A program made the position numbers and the translations under genes. From Actinomycetota bacterium (lineage in GTDB: Bacteria; Actinomycetota; UBA4738; HRBIN12): a DNA stretch of 64,000 nucleotides. Of the stretch, positions 10,017-19,986 are shown one piece after another. The notes under the pieces were generated by a model that ran no database searches, was not told the origin of the DNA, and saw only the letters and a program-made list of their open reading frames with translations. Each line of letters begins with the position of its first letter. Within the stretch, counting starts at the first letter, position 1. The stretch spans positions 167,351-231,350 of the forward strand of contig DASQWI010000017.1 in assembly GCA_035640355.1 (NCBI GenBank). The letters are read 5' to 3'.

Positions 10017-10580
10017 TCAGGAGCCCACGGCCCAGCGTTCGATCTCGTCGAGCGCCTCGCGCGGGACGCTCACCCGCAGGTGCGAGGGACGTTCGTCGAG
10101 CACGTACACGGTCACGGCCTCCGCGTACCGCTCCGACGGGACGTGCTCCCAGTCATGTCCACCGAACCAGGGCGACTTCGGAGCGGAGCCGGTCGCGACG
10201 AGGAACGGTCGTCGCAGCGACGCGTGGGCGGCGCACGTGGACTCGAGGTGGTGAGCGAACTCGTGCACGAGCGACGCGCGCAGGTTGGGCGCGGTTCCCG
10301 GAACGCGGAGAACCACGGCGCGTTCGGCGGGGTCGTAGGCGGCGCGGTCGGCGAACTCCCACGCGCTACTGAGGGTGACCGGCGGGATGCACGCGCGCCT
10401 GGCGGGGAACGCATCCAGGAACAGGTCCCAGGTGTCGAGCGCGAGCGCGCGAACGTCGTTCGGAACGTCGTCCGCGACGACGAGCACCGGACCGACCGGA
10501 TCGCGTTCGGCGCTCGCCGCTCCCCCAACGAGCGTGGCCGTCACGCCCAGCGCGAGGACGAACGTGACGGAGCGACGCAC
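10017..10580 (-). CDS. Secreted HExxH protein, putative zinc metalloprotease
   Basis: 187 residues with a cleavable signal peptide (RRSVTFVLALGVTATLVGG, cleavage near ASA-E). HEFAH at residues 106-110 is an HExxH zinc-binding motif. A later Glu in SERYAEAVTVY (about residue 155) could be the third ligand. Size and layout fit a small extracellular metalloprotease-like domain, but I do not recognise a named family. It lies between iolC and iolB on the opposite strand, 1 base from the iolC stop, and has no obvious link to inositol use. Confidence 0.7.
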   Translation of the reverse strand: MRRSVTFVLALGVTATLVGGAASAERDPVGPVLVVADDVPNDVRALALDTWDLFLDAFPARRACIPPVTLSSAWEFADRAAYDPAERAVVLRVPGTAPNLRASLVHEFAHHLESTCAAHASLRRPFLVATGSAPKSPWFGGHDWEHVPSERYAEAVTVYVLDERPSHLRVSVPREALDEIERWAVGS

Positions 10581-10612
10581 GATCCGAACGATACCGACGA
10601 GGCTTCCACAGC

Positions 10613-11476
10613 GTGAGCGCCGATGTGTTCCGCCCGGCGGGAACGCTGGGCGACGGGCCCGACCCGGTTCGACTGAGCGCGCGTGACGCCGGCTGGTCGT
10701 TCGCGGGTCTGCGCGTACTCTCGCTCGCCCCGGGCGAGCGCCGTGTCGTTGAGCTCGAACGCGTGGAGGCGGCGATCCTGCCGCTTTCCGGTTCGTGCCG
10801 CGTGGAGGTCTCCTCGAAGCGGTTCGAGCTCGAGGGACGGCGTGACGTGTTCTCGAGGGTGACCGACTTCGTCTACGTCCCCACGGGAACCGAGGTCGTC
10901 ATCTCTTCCGACGGCGGAGGCGAGTTCGCGTTTCCCACCGCCGGTGCCGAGCGCCGACTCGAACCGGCGCACGTCCCTGCTCGGGCGGTCTCCGTCGAGG
11001 TACGCGGCGGCGGCGTCGCGACGCGCCAGGTCAACAACTTCCTCGCCGCCGACGCGTTCGAGGCCGAACGCCTCATCGCGGTCGAGGTGCTCACGCCCGA
11101 CGGCAACTGGTCATCGTTCCCGCCCCACAAGCACGACGAGCACACCGCCGACGAGGTCCCCCTCGAAGAGGTCTACTACTTCCGCATCGCCGGCGAGGCC
11201 GGTTTCGGCCTCCATCGCACCTACACGAAGGACGGCGAGATCGACGAGACCGTCACGGTCCGGGACGGGGACGTCTTCCTGATCCCTCGCGGCTTCCACG
11301 GCCCGTGCGTCGCAGCGCCCGGCTACCCCATGTACTACCTGAACGTGATGGCCGGCCCTGCCGAGCGCGCCTGGCAGGTCTGCCTGGATCCCGCCCACGA
11401 CTGGATCGCAGCTCTTCTCGCCGAACAGGGGCCCGACCCGAGGTGCCCGATGACGACCGCGGAGGGCGTCGCGTAG
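10613..11476 (+). CDS. iolB: 5-deoxy-glucuronate isomerase (IolB)
   Basis: 287-residue double-cupin protein with the IolB signatures GNWSSFPPHKHDEH, EEVYYFRI and IPRGFHGPCVAAPGYPMYYL. The His and Glu residues there bind the metal used to isomerise 5-deoxyglucuronate to 2-deoxy-5-keto-gluconate, the IolC substrate. GTG start. It is separated from the iolG operon by the minus-strand metalloprotease gene, so it needs its own promoter in the 32-base gap or within that gene. Confidence 0.94.
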   Translation: MSADVFRPAGTLGDGPDPVRLSARDAGWSFAGLRVLSLAPGERRVVELERVEAAILPLSGSCRVEVSSKRFELEGRRDVFSRVTDFVYVPTGTEVVISSDGGGEFAFPTAGAERRLEPAHVPARAVSVEVRGGGVATRQVNNFLAADAFEAERLIAVEVLTPDGNWSSFPPHKHDEHTADEVPLEEVYYFRIAGEAGFGLHRTYTKDGEIDETVTVRDGDVFLIPRGFHGPCVAAPGYPMYYLNVMAGPAERAWQVCLDPAHDWIAALLAEQGPDPRCPMTTAEGVA

Positions 11477-11539
11477 GCACGTTCCACGGAACGGGTCCAG
11501 GCATGACTAGAATCGAGGACCCGTGGCCGGAAGAACGCG

Positions 11540-12256
11540 ATGCAGCACGGCGTGACGGACCTCGGTCCGAGCCTGCGCAAGGTCCGCACGGCGCGGGGCC
11601 TCACTCTCGAGGAGGCGGCCCGAGACACGCGGATCCGCTCCGAGTTCCTCGACGCGATCGAGAACGAGGACTACGAGCGCCTCCTGGGCGATGTCCACGT
11701 GCGAGGGTGCCTGCGCACGTACGCGTCGTACCTACGTCTCTCGCCCGACCGCGTCGTCGATGTCTACACCGAGAACCGCCCCGAACCGCTGCTCACGAAG
11801 ACGCCGCCGCCCGCCCAGCCCGAGCCGATCATGGGGATGGGGACTCCTCGCCGGCGTGACGACCACCGGCTGTTCGTCATGGTCGCCGCGACCTTGCTCG
11901 TCCTCGCCGCGGCGTTCGGTGTGCTGTCGGCTCGGCAGCCCGCTCCGCCGCCCGCCGAGCTTCCGTCCGCAGCGCCGCCGGTCGAAACGGGATCGGCCCG
12001 CCCCATCACCGTGGCCGTCCTGGCGGAGGATCCCGTCGACGTCGCGATCGAATCCGACGGCAGCGCTGCGGAGCCGTTCAGCCTGGACGCCGGCGAGGGG
12101 CGAACGTTCGAGGCCGATCGAACGATCACCGTGCGTCTATCCGAAGGAGGAACAACGCAGGTCAGCGTGAACGGCACCGACTACGGCGTCGTCGGGCGCG
12201 AGGGGCGCCCGTGGCAGCGCACCTTCGAGTACCAACCCACCTCGCCCTCGTCGTGA
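11540..12256 (+). CDS. RodZ-like helix-turn-helix membrane protein
   Basis: 238 residues. The N-terminal Xre-type HTH (SLRKVRTARGLTLEEAARDT, then YERLLGDVHVRGCLRTYASYL) is the form found in RodZ. One transmembrane helix follows near residues 112-130 (FVMVAATLLVLAAAFGVL), then an extracellular DUF4115-like beta domain. RodZ links MreB to the cell-wall elongation machinery; in actinobacteria the protein may have another envelope role. A GTG four codons later is an alternative start. The stop overlaps the cinA start. Confidence 0.82.
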   Translation: MQHGVTDLGPSLRKVRTARGLTLEEAARDTRIRSEFLDAIENEDYERLLGDVHVRGCLRTYASYLRLSPDRVVDVYTENRPEPLLTKTPPPAQPEPIMGMGTPRRRDDHRLFVMVAATLLVLAAAFGVLSARQPAPPPAELPSAAPPVETGSARPITVAVLAEDPVDVAIESDGSAAEPFSLDAGEGRTFEADRTITVRLSEGGTTQVSVNGTDYGVVGREGRPWQRTFEYQPTSPSS

Positions 12257-13518
12257 GGGCCGAGGTCGTTGCGGTGGGCACCGAGATCCTCCTAGGGCAG
12301 ATCTCGAACTCCAACGCACAGTGGATCGGCGAGCGTCTGGCGGCGATCGGCGTCGACGTACTCCATCACCAGACGGTGGGCGACAACGTCGAGCGCATCG
12401 TCGACGGTCTTTCGCTCGCGGCGTCGCGCGCCGATGTGGCGATCGTCACGGGCGGACTCGGTCCGACACAGGACGACGTCACGCGCCAAGCGCTCGCCAA
12501 GCTCGCCGGCGTGGAGCTCGAACGCCGTCCCGAGCTCGAACGGGCCATCCGCGACACGTTCGCCCGTGCCGGCCGGGAGATGCCGAAGTCCAACCTCGTG
12601 CAGGCCGACGTGCCGGTTGGGGCGCGTTCGATCCCGGCGGAGCGAGGCACGGCGCCCGGCATCGTGCTCGAGCTCGACGGATCGCGGATCTACACGCTCC
12701 CGGGCGTTCCTGCAGAGATGCGCGAGATGATGGAACGCACGGTCCTCCGCGAGCTCGAATCGCTGGCGGGTCCGGCCACGATCGTCTCCAGGACGATCCG
12801 GTGCGTGGGGATCGCGGAGTCGCGCGTCGCCGAGATCCTCGACGAGCTGTTCCACGGCTCGACGAACCCGACCGTGGCGTATCTCGCCGGCGGGGGAGAG
12901 GTCCGCGTTCGCCTCACCGCGAAGGCTGCATCCGTGGAGGAAGCCGGAGCGCTCCTCGCACCGCTCGCTCGCGACGTCGCCGAACGCATCGGCGAGTTCG
13001 TCACGTCGACGTCGGACGAGGAATTGGACGAGGTGGTCGGTCGGCTGCTCCGCGCCGCGGGGAAGACGATCGCGTGCGCCGAGTCCCTCACCGGCGGCGC
13101 GCTGTCCGCGCGGTTGGCGCACGCGCCGGGCGCGTCCGACTACCTGCTCGGTTCGGCGGTGTGCTACTCGGTCGAGGCAAAGCGCCAGATCCTCGACGTC
13201 TCGCAGGAGACGATCGACGGTCCGGGCGTCGTGAGCCGAGAAACTGCAGCCGAGATGGCGGCCGGCGCACGGCGGCTGTTCGGCGCCGACGTCACGCTGT
13301 CGACGACGGGAGCCGCCGGTCCCGAACCACACGACGGCGCCGAGCCCGGAACGGTGTGGGTCGGGATCCAAGCGGACGGTGTGGCCCACCAGCGGCGCAT
13401 CCGCGCGCCCGGCGATCGCGACATGGTCGTTCGGTGGTCGGAGCAGGCCGCGCTCGATCTGGCACGAAGGCACCTCGAAGGCCTTCCCCTCCCCGACGCC
13501 GATCGCGTCGTCCACTGA
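12253..13518 (+). CDS. cinA: CinA: competence/damage-inducible protein with nicotinamide-nucleotide amidase domain
   Basis: 421 residues from a GTG overlapping the upstream stop (GTGA). The N-terminal MoCF-like domain begins RAEVVAVGTEILLGQISN and includes VTGGLGPTQDDVTRQ (ADP-ribose pyrophosphatase-type half). The C-terminal CinA domain contains CAESLTGGALSARLA and STTGAAGP, the NMN deamidase part that recycles nicotinamide mononucleotide to nicotinate mononucleotide. It sits directly upstream of thpR and recA, a common actinobacterial and firmicute arrangement. Confidence 0.95.
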   Translation: MRAEVVAVGTEILLGQISNSNAQWIGERLAAIGVDVLHHQTVGDNVERIVDGLSLAASRADVAIVTGGLGPTQDDVTRQALAKLAGVELERRPELERAIRDTFARAGREMPKSNLVQADVPVGARSIPAERGTAPGIVLELDGSRIYTLPGVPAEMREMMERTVLRELESLAGPATIVSRTIRCVGIAESRVAEILDELFHGSTNPTVAYLAGGGEVRVRLTAKAASVEEAGALLAPLARDVAERIGEFVTSTSDEELDEVVGRLLRAAGKTIACAESLTGGALSARLAHAPGASDYLLGSAVCYSVEAKRQILDVSQETIDGPGVVSRETAAEMAAGARRLFGADVTLSTTGAAGPEPHDGAEPGTVWVGIQADGVAHQRRIRAPGDRDMVVRWSEQAALDLARRHLEGLPLPDADRVVH

Positions 13519-13559
13519 TGCCGCGCGACCGCGTCCTCGACTGATGGCGCGCGACCGCG
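13514..13559. repeat. Tandem duplication of the thpR start region
   Basis: A 20-base unit beginning ACTGATG occurs at 13514-13533 and again at 13540-13559 with one mismatch. The first copy gives an eight-codon reading frame whose ATG overlaps the cinA stop and whose TGA overlaps the thpR ATG, so translation could pass cinA to mini-frame to thpR through two TGATG junctions. Confidence 0.7.
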
Positions 13560-14128
13560 CGACGCGCCCCGAAGCCAGACCGTTGCGACTGTTCGTGGCG
13601 TTCGACATCCCCGAGGACATCCGGAACGCCGTCGAGAGCGCCGTCGCGCCGTGGCGGGAGCGCTACCCGAGGGCGAAGTGGGTGCCAAAGCCGAACCAAC
13701 ACGTGACGCTCAAGTTCCTCGGCGCGACGTGGCCGAGGCTCGTCGAGTGGGTACGCGACAGCGTGGGACAAGCGGCGCGGGCGAACGAACGAGCGCGAAC
13801 GCGGGTCACCGGGCTCGGCGCGTTCCCGAACGAACGACGTGGCCGGGTCCTGTGGGCGGGTCTCGACGACGATGGTCGCCGGCTTGCACGGATCGCGGCC
13901 TCGCTCGACGAGGGGCTGTTGCGGGAGTTCGCTGCGGAGAAGCGAGCGTTCACCCCACACCTCACCGTCGCGCGGTTCGAACCGTCTGTCGAGCTCCAGG
14001 GGCTCGAGGACGTGACGTTCGAGAGCGATCCGTTCGACGTGGACCGGATCGTCCTGTACCGCAGCCACCTCAGGCGACCCGCGCCGCTCTACGAACGGCT
14101 CGCGACGTTCGGGCTCGCGGATGCTTGA
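13544..14128 (+). CDS. thpR: RNA 2',3'-cyclic phosphodiesterase (ThpR/LigT)
   Basis: 194-residue 2H phosphoesterase. The two catalytic HxTx motifs are visible: QHVTLKFLG in the first half and PHLTVARFE in the second, in the expected symmetrical spacing. The fold opens with RLFVAFDIPEDIR. The family hydrolyses 2',3'-cyclic phosphate ends of RNA. The ATG lies at the second copy of the short tandem duplication. The stop is just upstream of the recA promoter. Confidence 0.9.
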   Translation: MARDRATRPEARPLRLFVAFDIPEDIRNAVESAVAPWRERYPRAKWVPKPNQHVTLKFLGATWPRLVEWVRDSVGQAARANERARTRVTGLGAFPNERRGRVLWAGLDDDGRRLARIAASLDEGLLREFAAEKRAFTPHLTVARFEPSVELQGLEDVTFESDPFDVDRIVLYRSHLRRPAPLYERLATFGLADA

Positions 14129-14153
14129 CCTCGAACACCTGTTCGAATAGCGT
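14125..14153 (+). promoter_or_regulatory. recA promoter with LexA box in the spacer
   Basis: TTGACC (14125-14130) and TAGCGT (14148-14153) are 17 bases apart. The spacer holds TCGAACACCTGTTCGA (14131-14146), an exact match to the actinobacterial/Bacillus-type LexA operator GAAC-N4-GTTC. LexA bound there would cover the RNA polymerase site. The recA leader would be about 135 bases. Confidence 0.85.
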
Positions 14154-14296
14154 TGGAGTTGCGTCGAACGGGTTTCACCGCTGTAATCACAGGAGCGTCA
14201 TTCATGTCGGACCCTCGCGGTAGCGTGCGCGGCTCACGAGAGGAGCTCGCCGGCGTGGTCGCGCGGTGGGCGCAGGAGAGGAAAGGGGCTTCGCGG

Positions 14297-15424
<1,128 letters not shown>

Positions 15425-15427
15425 GTC

Positions 15428-15925
15428 GTGCGCAGAACCGCTCGAGCGAAGAACCCGCTCGACTGTCACGAACGCGCGTTGCGCCTCCTCGCCGTGCGCC
15501 CCCGGGCTCGCCGGGAGCTCGAGATCCGGCTGCTCCGAGCGGGGTTCGAGCGTGACGAGGTCGAGGGAGAGCTCGCTCGCCTCGAGGCGGTCGGCCTGAT
15601 CGACGACGAGGACTTCGCTCGCCAGGCCGCCGAGCACGAGCTCACCGTTCGCCGGTCGGGACGGCGCGCGGTGACGTCGAGGCTGGCGGCTAGGGGCGTC
15701 GGCCGAGAGACGATCGAGCGAACGCTTACCGAGCTCGACGCAGGTGACGAAGAGGATCGGGCGCTGGAGCTCGCCCGGGCTCGGATCACCCGCCTCGGCG
15801 CACTCGACCCGCAGGCCGCGTACCGAAGCCTCGTCCCGTTCCTCCAGCGGCGGGGGTACGCGCCCGGCGTCGCCCACCGAGCGGCCTCGCGAGCGCTCGG
15901 GCTCGACGATGGAGACGCCTTCTGA
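15428..15925 (+). CDS. recX: RecA regulator RecX
   Basis: 165-residue, all-helical, highly charged protein with the three-repeat RecX pattern (ALRLLAVRPRARRELEIRLL; LEAVGLIDDEDFARQ; FLQRRGYAPGVAHRA). RecX binds in the RecA filament groove and caps or disassembles it. GTG start three bases after the recA stop, so it shares the SOS-controlled transcript. Confidence 0.93.
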   Translation: MRRTARAKNPLDCHERALRLLAVRPRARRELEIRLLRAGFERDEVEGELARLEAVGLIDDEDFARQAAEHELTVRRSGRRAVTSRLAARGVGRETIERTLTELDAGDEEDRALELARARITRLGALDPQAAYRSLVPFLQRRGYAPGVAHRAASRALGLDDGDAF

Positions 15926-16192
15926 CCTGCGGCGATGGCGCGCGGCGGGGTCTCACCCTTGCCCTTCCCGGCCACAGGCCGTAGATTCGAATCAAAGACG
16001 GCTCATCGACCAACAACTGTTCGACACGTGCCTGAGACGTATCTGACCGACCAGTCCACGCAGGGAACACATCGGATCTGGGGCCGAGAGGGGCCTCCGG
16101 GCTTCGGTTCACCCTAGATCACCACCTCGGACGCTTGGCCGAACAGGGCCCGATGGGCCTGCATTCGGTCGTTTGCGTTTGGAGGAGTAACG

Positions 16193-17725
16193 ATGGATGC
16201 GGTCGTGGTGGGCGTGGTGGCGCTCGCGGTGGGTTTCGGCGTCGGGTTCCTCGTCAGGAAGGTTCTCGGGCAGACCCAGGCCGAGAGCGCCGAGGCTCGT
16301 GCTCAGAAGGTGATCCTGGAAGCTGAGCGGGAGGCCGAACGCCTCACCCGCGAGGCGCTGGTCGAAGCCAAGGACGAGATCGGAGCGATCCGCAGGGACA
16401 CGGAGGAGGAGTTCCGCACCCGGCGCGAGGAGGTCAAGCGTCAGGAGGAACGGCTCTCCCAGAAGGACCAGGCAGCCGAGGCCAAGATCGACGAGCTCGC
16501 TCGACGGGCCGAGGAGCTCGACGACCGCGACCGGACCCTCCAGATGGTCCGGCAACAGCTCGAGCACGCTGCCGAACAGCACCGCAGGCGTCTCGAGCAG
16601 GTCGCGCAGATGACCGCACAGGAAGCGCGCGACGCCCTGAAGGCGCAGGTGATGGACGAGGCTCGCCGCGACGCCATGGCCACCGTCCGCGAGATCGAGC
16701 AGCGGGCGCGAGAGCAGGGCGAGGAGCGTGCGCGCAAGATCGTCACGATCGCCATCCAGCGCGTCGCTTCCGAACATACGAGTGAGTCGACCGTCTCCGT
16801 GTTCTCGCTCCCGTCCGAGGACATGAAGGGACGGATCATCGGTCGTGAGGGACGGAACATCCGCGCGTTCGAGAGCACGACCGGCGTGAACCTCATCATC
16901 GACGACACGCCCGAGGCGGTGGTGCTGTCGTCGTTCGACCCGGTCCGGCGGGAGACGGCGAGGCTGACACTCGAGAAGCTCGTTCAGGACGGCCGGATTC
17001 ATCCTGCTCGGATTGAGGAGACCTTCGAGCGCTCACAGCGTGAGATCGATGAGCAGATCAAGCGCGCCGGCGAGGAGGCCGTGCTCGACGTCGGCATCAC
17101 CGACATGCACCCCGAGATGATCCGGCTGCTGGGGCGATTGCAGTTCCGAACCTCGTACGGGCAGAACGTGCTGAAGCATCTCGTCGAGTCCGCACACATC
17201 GCGTCGGCGATCGCGTCGGAGCTCGGCATCGATCCGGCGATCCCCAAGCGGGGCGCCCTCCTGCACGACGTCGGGAAGGCAGTGACGCACGAGATCGAGG
17301 GGTCCCACGCGATCATCGGCGCCGAGATCGCCCGCCGGATGAAGGAATCGCCGGAGGTCGTCCATTGCATCGAGTCGCACCACGGCGAGGTCGAGCAGCG
17401 CACCGTCGAGGCGGTGATCGCGCAGATCGCCGACGGCATCTCGGGCGGCCGGCCCGGCGCTCGTCGGGAGAGCCTGGAGACCTACATCAAGCGGCTCGAG
17501 CGGCTCGAGGAGATCTGCAACACGTACCCGGGCGTGGAGAAGGTCTACGCGATGCAGGCCGGACGAGAGGTCCGCGTCATGGTCAAGCCGCAGGACGTGG
17601 ACGATCTGGCCGCGCAGATCCTCGCCCGCGATATCGCCAAGCAGGTGGAGGAGGAGCTCCAGTACCCGGGCCAGATCAAGATCACGGTGGTGAGGGAGAC
17701 GCGCTCGGTCGAGTACGCGAAGTAG
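16193..17725 (+). CDS. rny: Ribonuclease Y
   Basis: 510-residue membrane-anchored endoribonuclease that starts mRNA decay. Order: N-terminal transmembrane helix (about residues 3-22), long charged coiled coil (about 25-190), KH RNA-binding domain (GRIIGREGRNIRAFE, then GVNLIIDDTPE), and an HD domain with the catalytic LLHDVGKAV and HHGEVE. A GGAGGAG site precedes the ATG. The 267 bases upstream (from recX) hold no supported gene and probably contain its promoter. Confidence 0.97.
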   Translation: MDAVVVGVVALAVGFGVGFLVRKVLGQTQAESAEARAQKVILEAEREAERLTREALVEAKDEIGAIRRDTEEEFRTRREEVKRQEERLSQKDQAAEAKIDELARRAEELDDRDRTLQMVRQQLEHAAEQHRRRLEQVAQMTAQEARDALKAQVMDEARRDAMATVREIEQRAREQGEERARKIVTIAIQRVASEHTSESTVSVFSLPSEDMKGRIIGREGRNIRAFESTTGVNLIIDDTPEAVVLSSFDPVRRETARLTLEKLVQDGRIHPARIEETFERSQREIDEQIKRAGEEAVLDVGITDMHPEMIRLLGRLQFRTSYGQNVLKHLVESAHIASAIASELGIDPAIPKRGALLHDVGKAVTHEIEGSHAIIGAEIARRMKESPEVVHCIESHHGEVEQRTVEAVIAQIADGISGGRPGARRESLETYIKRLERLEEICNTYPGVEKVYAMQAGREVRVMVKPQDVDDLAAQILARDIAKQVEEELQYPGQIKITVVRETRSVEYAK

Positions 17726-17737
17726 CCTGATCGAACG

Positions 17738-19060
17738 ATGAGCGATCGCCGGTACCTCCTGCGCACCTTCGGGTGTCAGATGAACGAGCACGACTCCGAG
17801 CGGATCGCCGGCCTGCTCACCGCCGACGGGTACGTGCCGACGGACCAGGCGGTGGATGCGTCCGTGGTCGTGTTCAACACGTGCGCCGTGCGCGAGAACG
17901 CCGACAACCGCCTGTACGGCAACCTGGGTCACCTCCGCCCGCTGAAGGAGAAGAACCCGCGGATGCGGATCGTCGTGGCCGGATGCCTGGCACAGAAGGA
18001 CGGCGGCTCGATCCAGCGGCGGGCGCCCTGGGTGGACGTCGTCATCGGCACGCACGCCCTCCCCGGGTTGCTCGACCTGTTGCATCGCGCCGAGATCGAC
18101 GGGCCGCAGCTCGACGTTCGCGAGCAGACCGAGACCTTCCCCAGCGCGTTGCCGGCGCTCCGTGAGGTCGAGCACCACGCGTGGGTTTCCATCGCCGTGG
18201 GGTGCGACAACGCGTGCACGTTCTGCATCGTCCCGCTCGTGCGGGGTCCGCAGCTGTCGCGCCCGATCGGCGACATCCTTGCCGAGGTGCAGGCGCTCGG
18301 GCGGCGGGGCGTCGTCGAGGTCACCCTGCTCGGCCAGAACGTCAACACGTACGGCCGTGACCTGACCGTTCCCGACTCGCCGCGCAGGCCGCTGTTCGCG
18401 GAGCTGCTCCGAGCGGTCAACGACGTCGACGGTCTTCGCCGGATCCGGTTCACCAGCCCACACCCGCACGACTTCACACCGGACGTGATCGACGCCATGG
18501 CCGACAGCGACAAGGTGTGCGAGCACATCCACTTCCCGCTGCAATCAGGGTCCGATCGCGTCCTGCGGGTGATGCGCCGTTCCTACCGGCGCGAGCGCTA
18601 CCTCGGCTGGCTCGATCGGATCCGCGCCGCCATCCCGCAGGTCGCGGTGAGCACCGACATCATCGTTGGGTTCCCTGGAGAGACCGAAGACGACTTCGAG
18701 GACACGCTTGACGTCGTCGCGCGCGCGCGGTTCGACCAGGCCTATACGTTCCAGTACTCGCCGAGGCCGGGGACGACCGCGGCTGCGATGCCCGATCAGC
18801 TCCCGAAAGACGTCGTGCAGGCGCGGTTCGATCGACTCGTCGCCCTGCAGCAGGAGATCTCCCTCGAGCGGATGCGTGAACAAGTCGGCACCACGGTCGA
18901 GATCCTCGTCGAGGGCACCGGCCGGAAGGGGCGTCTCCAAGGTCGAACGCGAACGAACCGCGTGGTCCACCTGGATGGCGATCACGCGCCCGGAACGTTC
19001 CTCGACACTCGGATCGTGGCCGCGCGCTCGCATCACCTCGAGGGTGAGCTCGTCGGCTGA
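17738..19060 (+). CDS. miaB: tRNA-2-methylthio-N6-dimethylallyladenosine synthase MiaB
   Basis: 440-residue radical-SAM methylthiotransferase acting on the A37 modification made by MiaA. The N-terminal UPF0004 domain has its cluster cysteines in [21 protein letters not shown] and AGCLAQ. The radical-SAM motif is [11 protein letters not shown] (CxxxCxxC). A TRAM domain ends the protein ([20 protein letters not shown]). Its stop overlaps the miaA ATG, giving both enzymes of the pathway in one coupled unit. Confidence 0.97.
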   Translation: MSDRRYLLRTFGCQMNEHDSERIAGLLTADGYVPTDQAVDASVVVFNTCAVRENADNRLYGNLGHLRPLKEKNPRMRIVVAGCLAQKDGGSIQRRAPWVDVVIGTHALPGLLDLLHRAEIDGPQLDVREQTETFPSALPALREVEHHAWVSIAVGCDNACTFCIVPLVRGPQLSRPIGDILAEVQALGRRGVVEVTLLGQNVNTYGRDLTVPDSPRRPLFAELLRAVNDVDGLRRIRFTSPHPHDFTPDVIDAMADSDKVCEHIHFPLQSGSDRVLRVMRRSYRRERYLGWLDRIRAAIPQVAVSTDIIVGFPGETEDDFEDTLDVVARARFDQAYTFQYSPRPGTTAAAMPDQLPKDVVQARFDRLVALQQEISLERMREQVGTTVEILVEGTGRKGRLQGRTRTNRVVHLDGDHAPGTFLDTRIVAARSHHLEGELVG

Positions 19061-19986
19061 TGGCTGCGGGCGGCGAGCCCTTCTTCGCGCTCGTCGGTGC
19101 CACCGCATCAGGTAAGACCGAAGCGGCCATCTCGCTCGCCGAACGCCTCAGCGCCGAGATCGTTTCCGTGGACTCGATGCTCGTCTACCGCGGCATGGAC
19201 GTGGGGACGGCGAAGCCGACCGTCGCCGAGCGGGCCCGCGTCCCGCATCACCTGATCGACGTGGCCGAGCCATCCCAGCCGTTCAGCGTCGCCAGGTACC
19301 AGGCGCTGGCGCGAGACGCCGTCGCGCGGATCCGTTCACGTGGCCGACGCGTGCTCCTCGTCGGCGGAACCGTCCTGTACTACCGCGCTGTCGTCGACGA
19401 TCTCTCGTTCCCGGCGACCGATCCGATACTGCGGGGAGAGCTCGAGCGGGAAGCCGAGCGCGTCGGGGCGCGGACGATGTACGAGCGGCTCGCCGCGATC
19501 GATCCGATCGCCGCCTCCAAGATCGAAGAGGGGAACGTCCGGCGTACCGTTCGAGCGCTGGAGGTAGTGGAGCTCACCGGTCGTCCGTTCTCCAGCTTCG
19601 CGTCCGAGTGGGAGAGCTACGCGCCCGAACGGGTGCGAGCCGCCGGGGTGCAGGTGCCACGCGACCTGCTGTGGAAACGGATCGAGGCGCGGGTGACGGG
19701 ACAGCTCGAGAACGGCGTTCTCGACGAGGTTCGTGCGCTGATCGACCGAGGTTTCGGCGGATGGCTCACGTCGTCGCAGGCCATCGGGTACGCTGAGTTC
19801 GCCCAGCACGTGACCGGCGGCATCACGCTCGACGACGCGGTCGCGGCGATCGTGAAGCGGACGAAGGGTCTTGCACGCCGGCAGCTCGCCTTCCTTCGGA
19901 GGGATCCGAGGATCCGATGGTTCGAGGCGGGAGCCGACGGTGCGGCGGCGCTCGTCGATGACATCGCGGAGTACCTCGATGGATGA
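19060..19986 (+). CDS. miaA: tRNA dimethylallyltransferase MiaA
   Basis: 308 residues. Transfers a dimethylallyl group to A37 of tRNAs reading UNN codons. P-loop VGATASGKTE, SVDSMLVYRGMDVGTAKPT, the HHLIDV motif and the GGTVLYYRAV stretch are canonical. The ATG overlaps the miaB stop and the 3' end overlaps dapF by eight bases. Confidence 0.97.
   Translation: MAAGGEPFFALVGATASGKTEAAISLAERLSAEIVSVDSMLVYRGMDVGTAKPTVAERARVPHHLIDVAEPSQPFSVARYQALARDAVARIRSRGRRVLLVGGTVLYYRAVVDDLSFPATDPILRGELEREAERVGARTMYERLAAIDPIAASKIEEGNVRRTVRALEVVELTGRPFSSFASEWESYAPERVRAAGVQVPRDLLWKRIEARVTGQLENGVLDEVRALIDRGFGGWLTSSQAIGYAEFAQHVTGGITLDDAVAAIVKRTKGLARRQLAFLRRDPRIRWFEAGADGAAALVDDIAEYLDG

Noticed and set aside
18992..19001. 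GGAACGTTCC resembling the LacI operator
   Set aside because: It lies inside the miaB coding region, lacks the outer TT/AA of the iol site and has no promoter nearby; likely chance.
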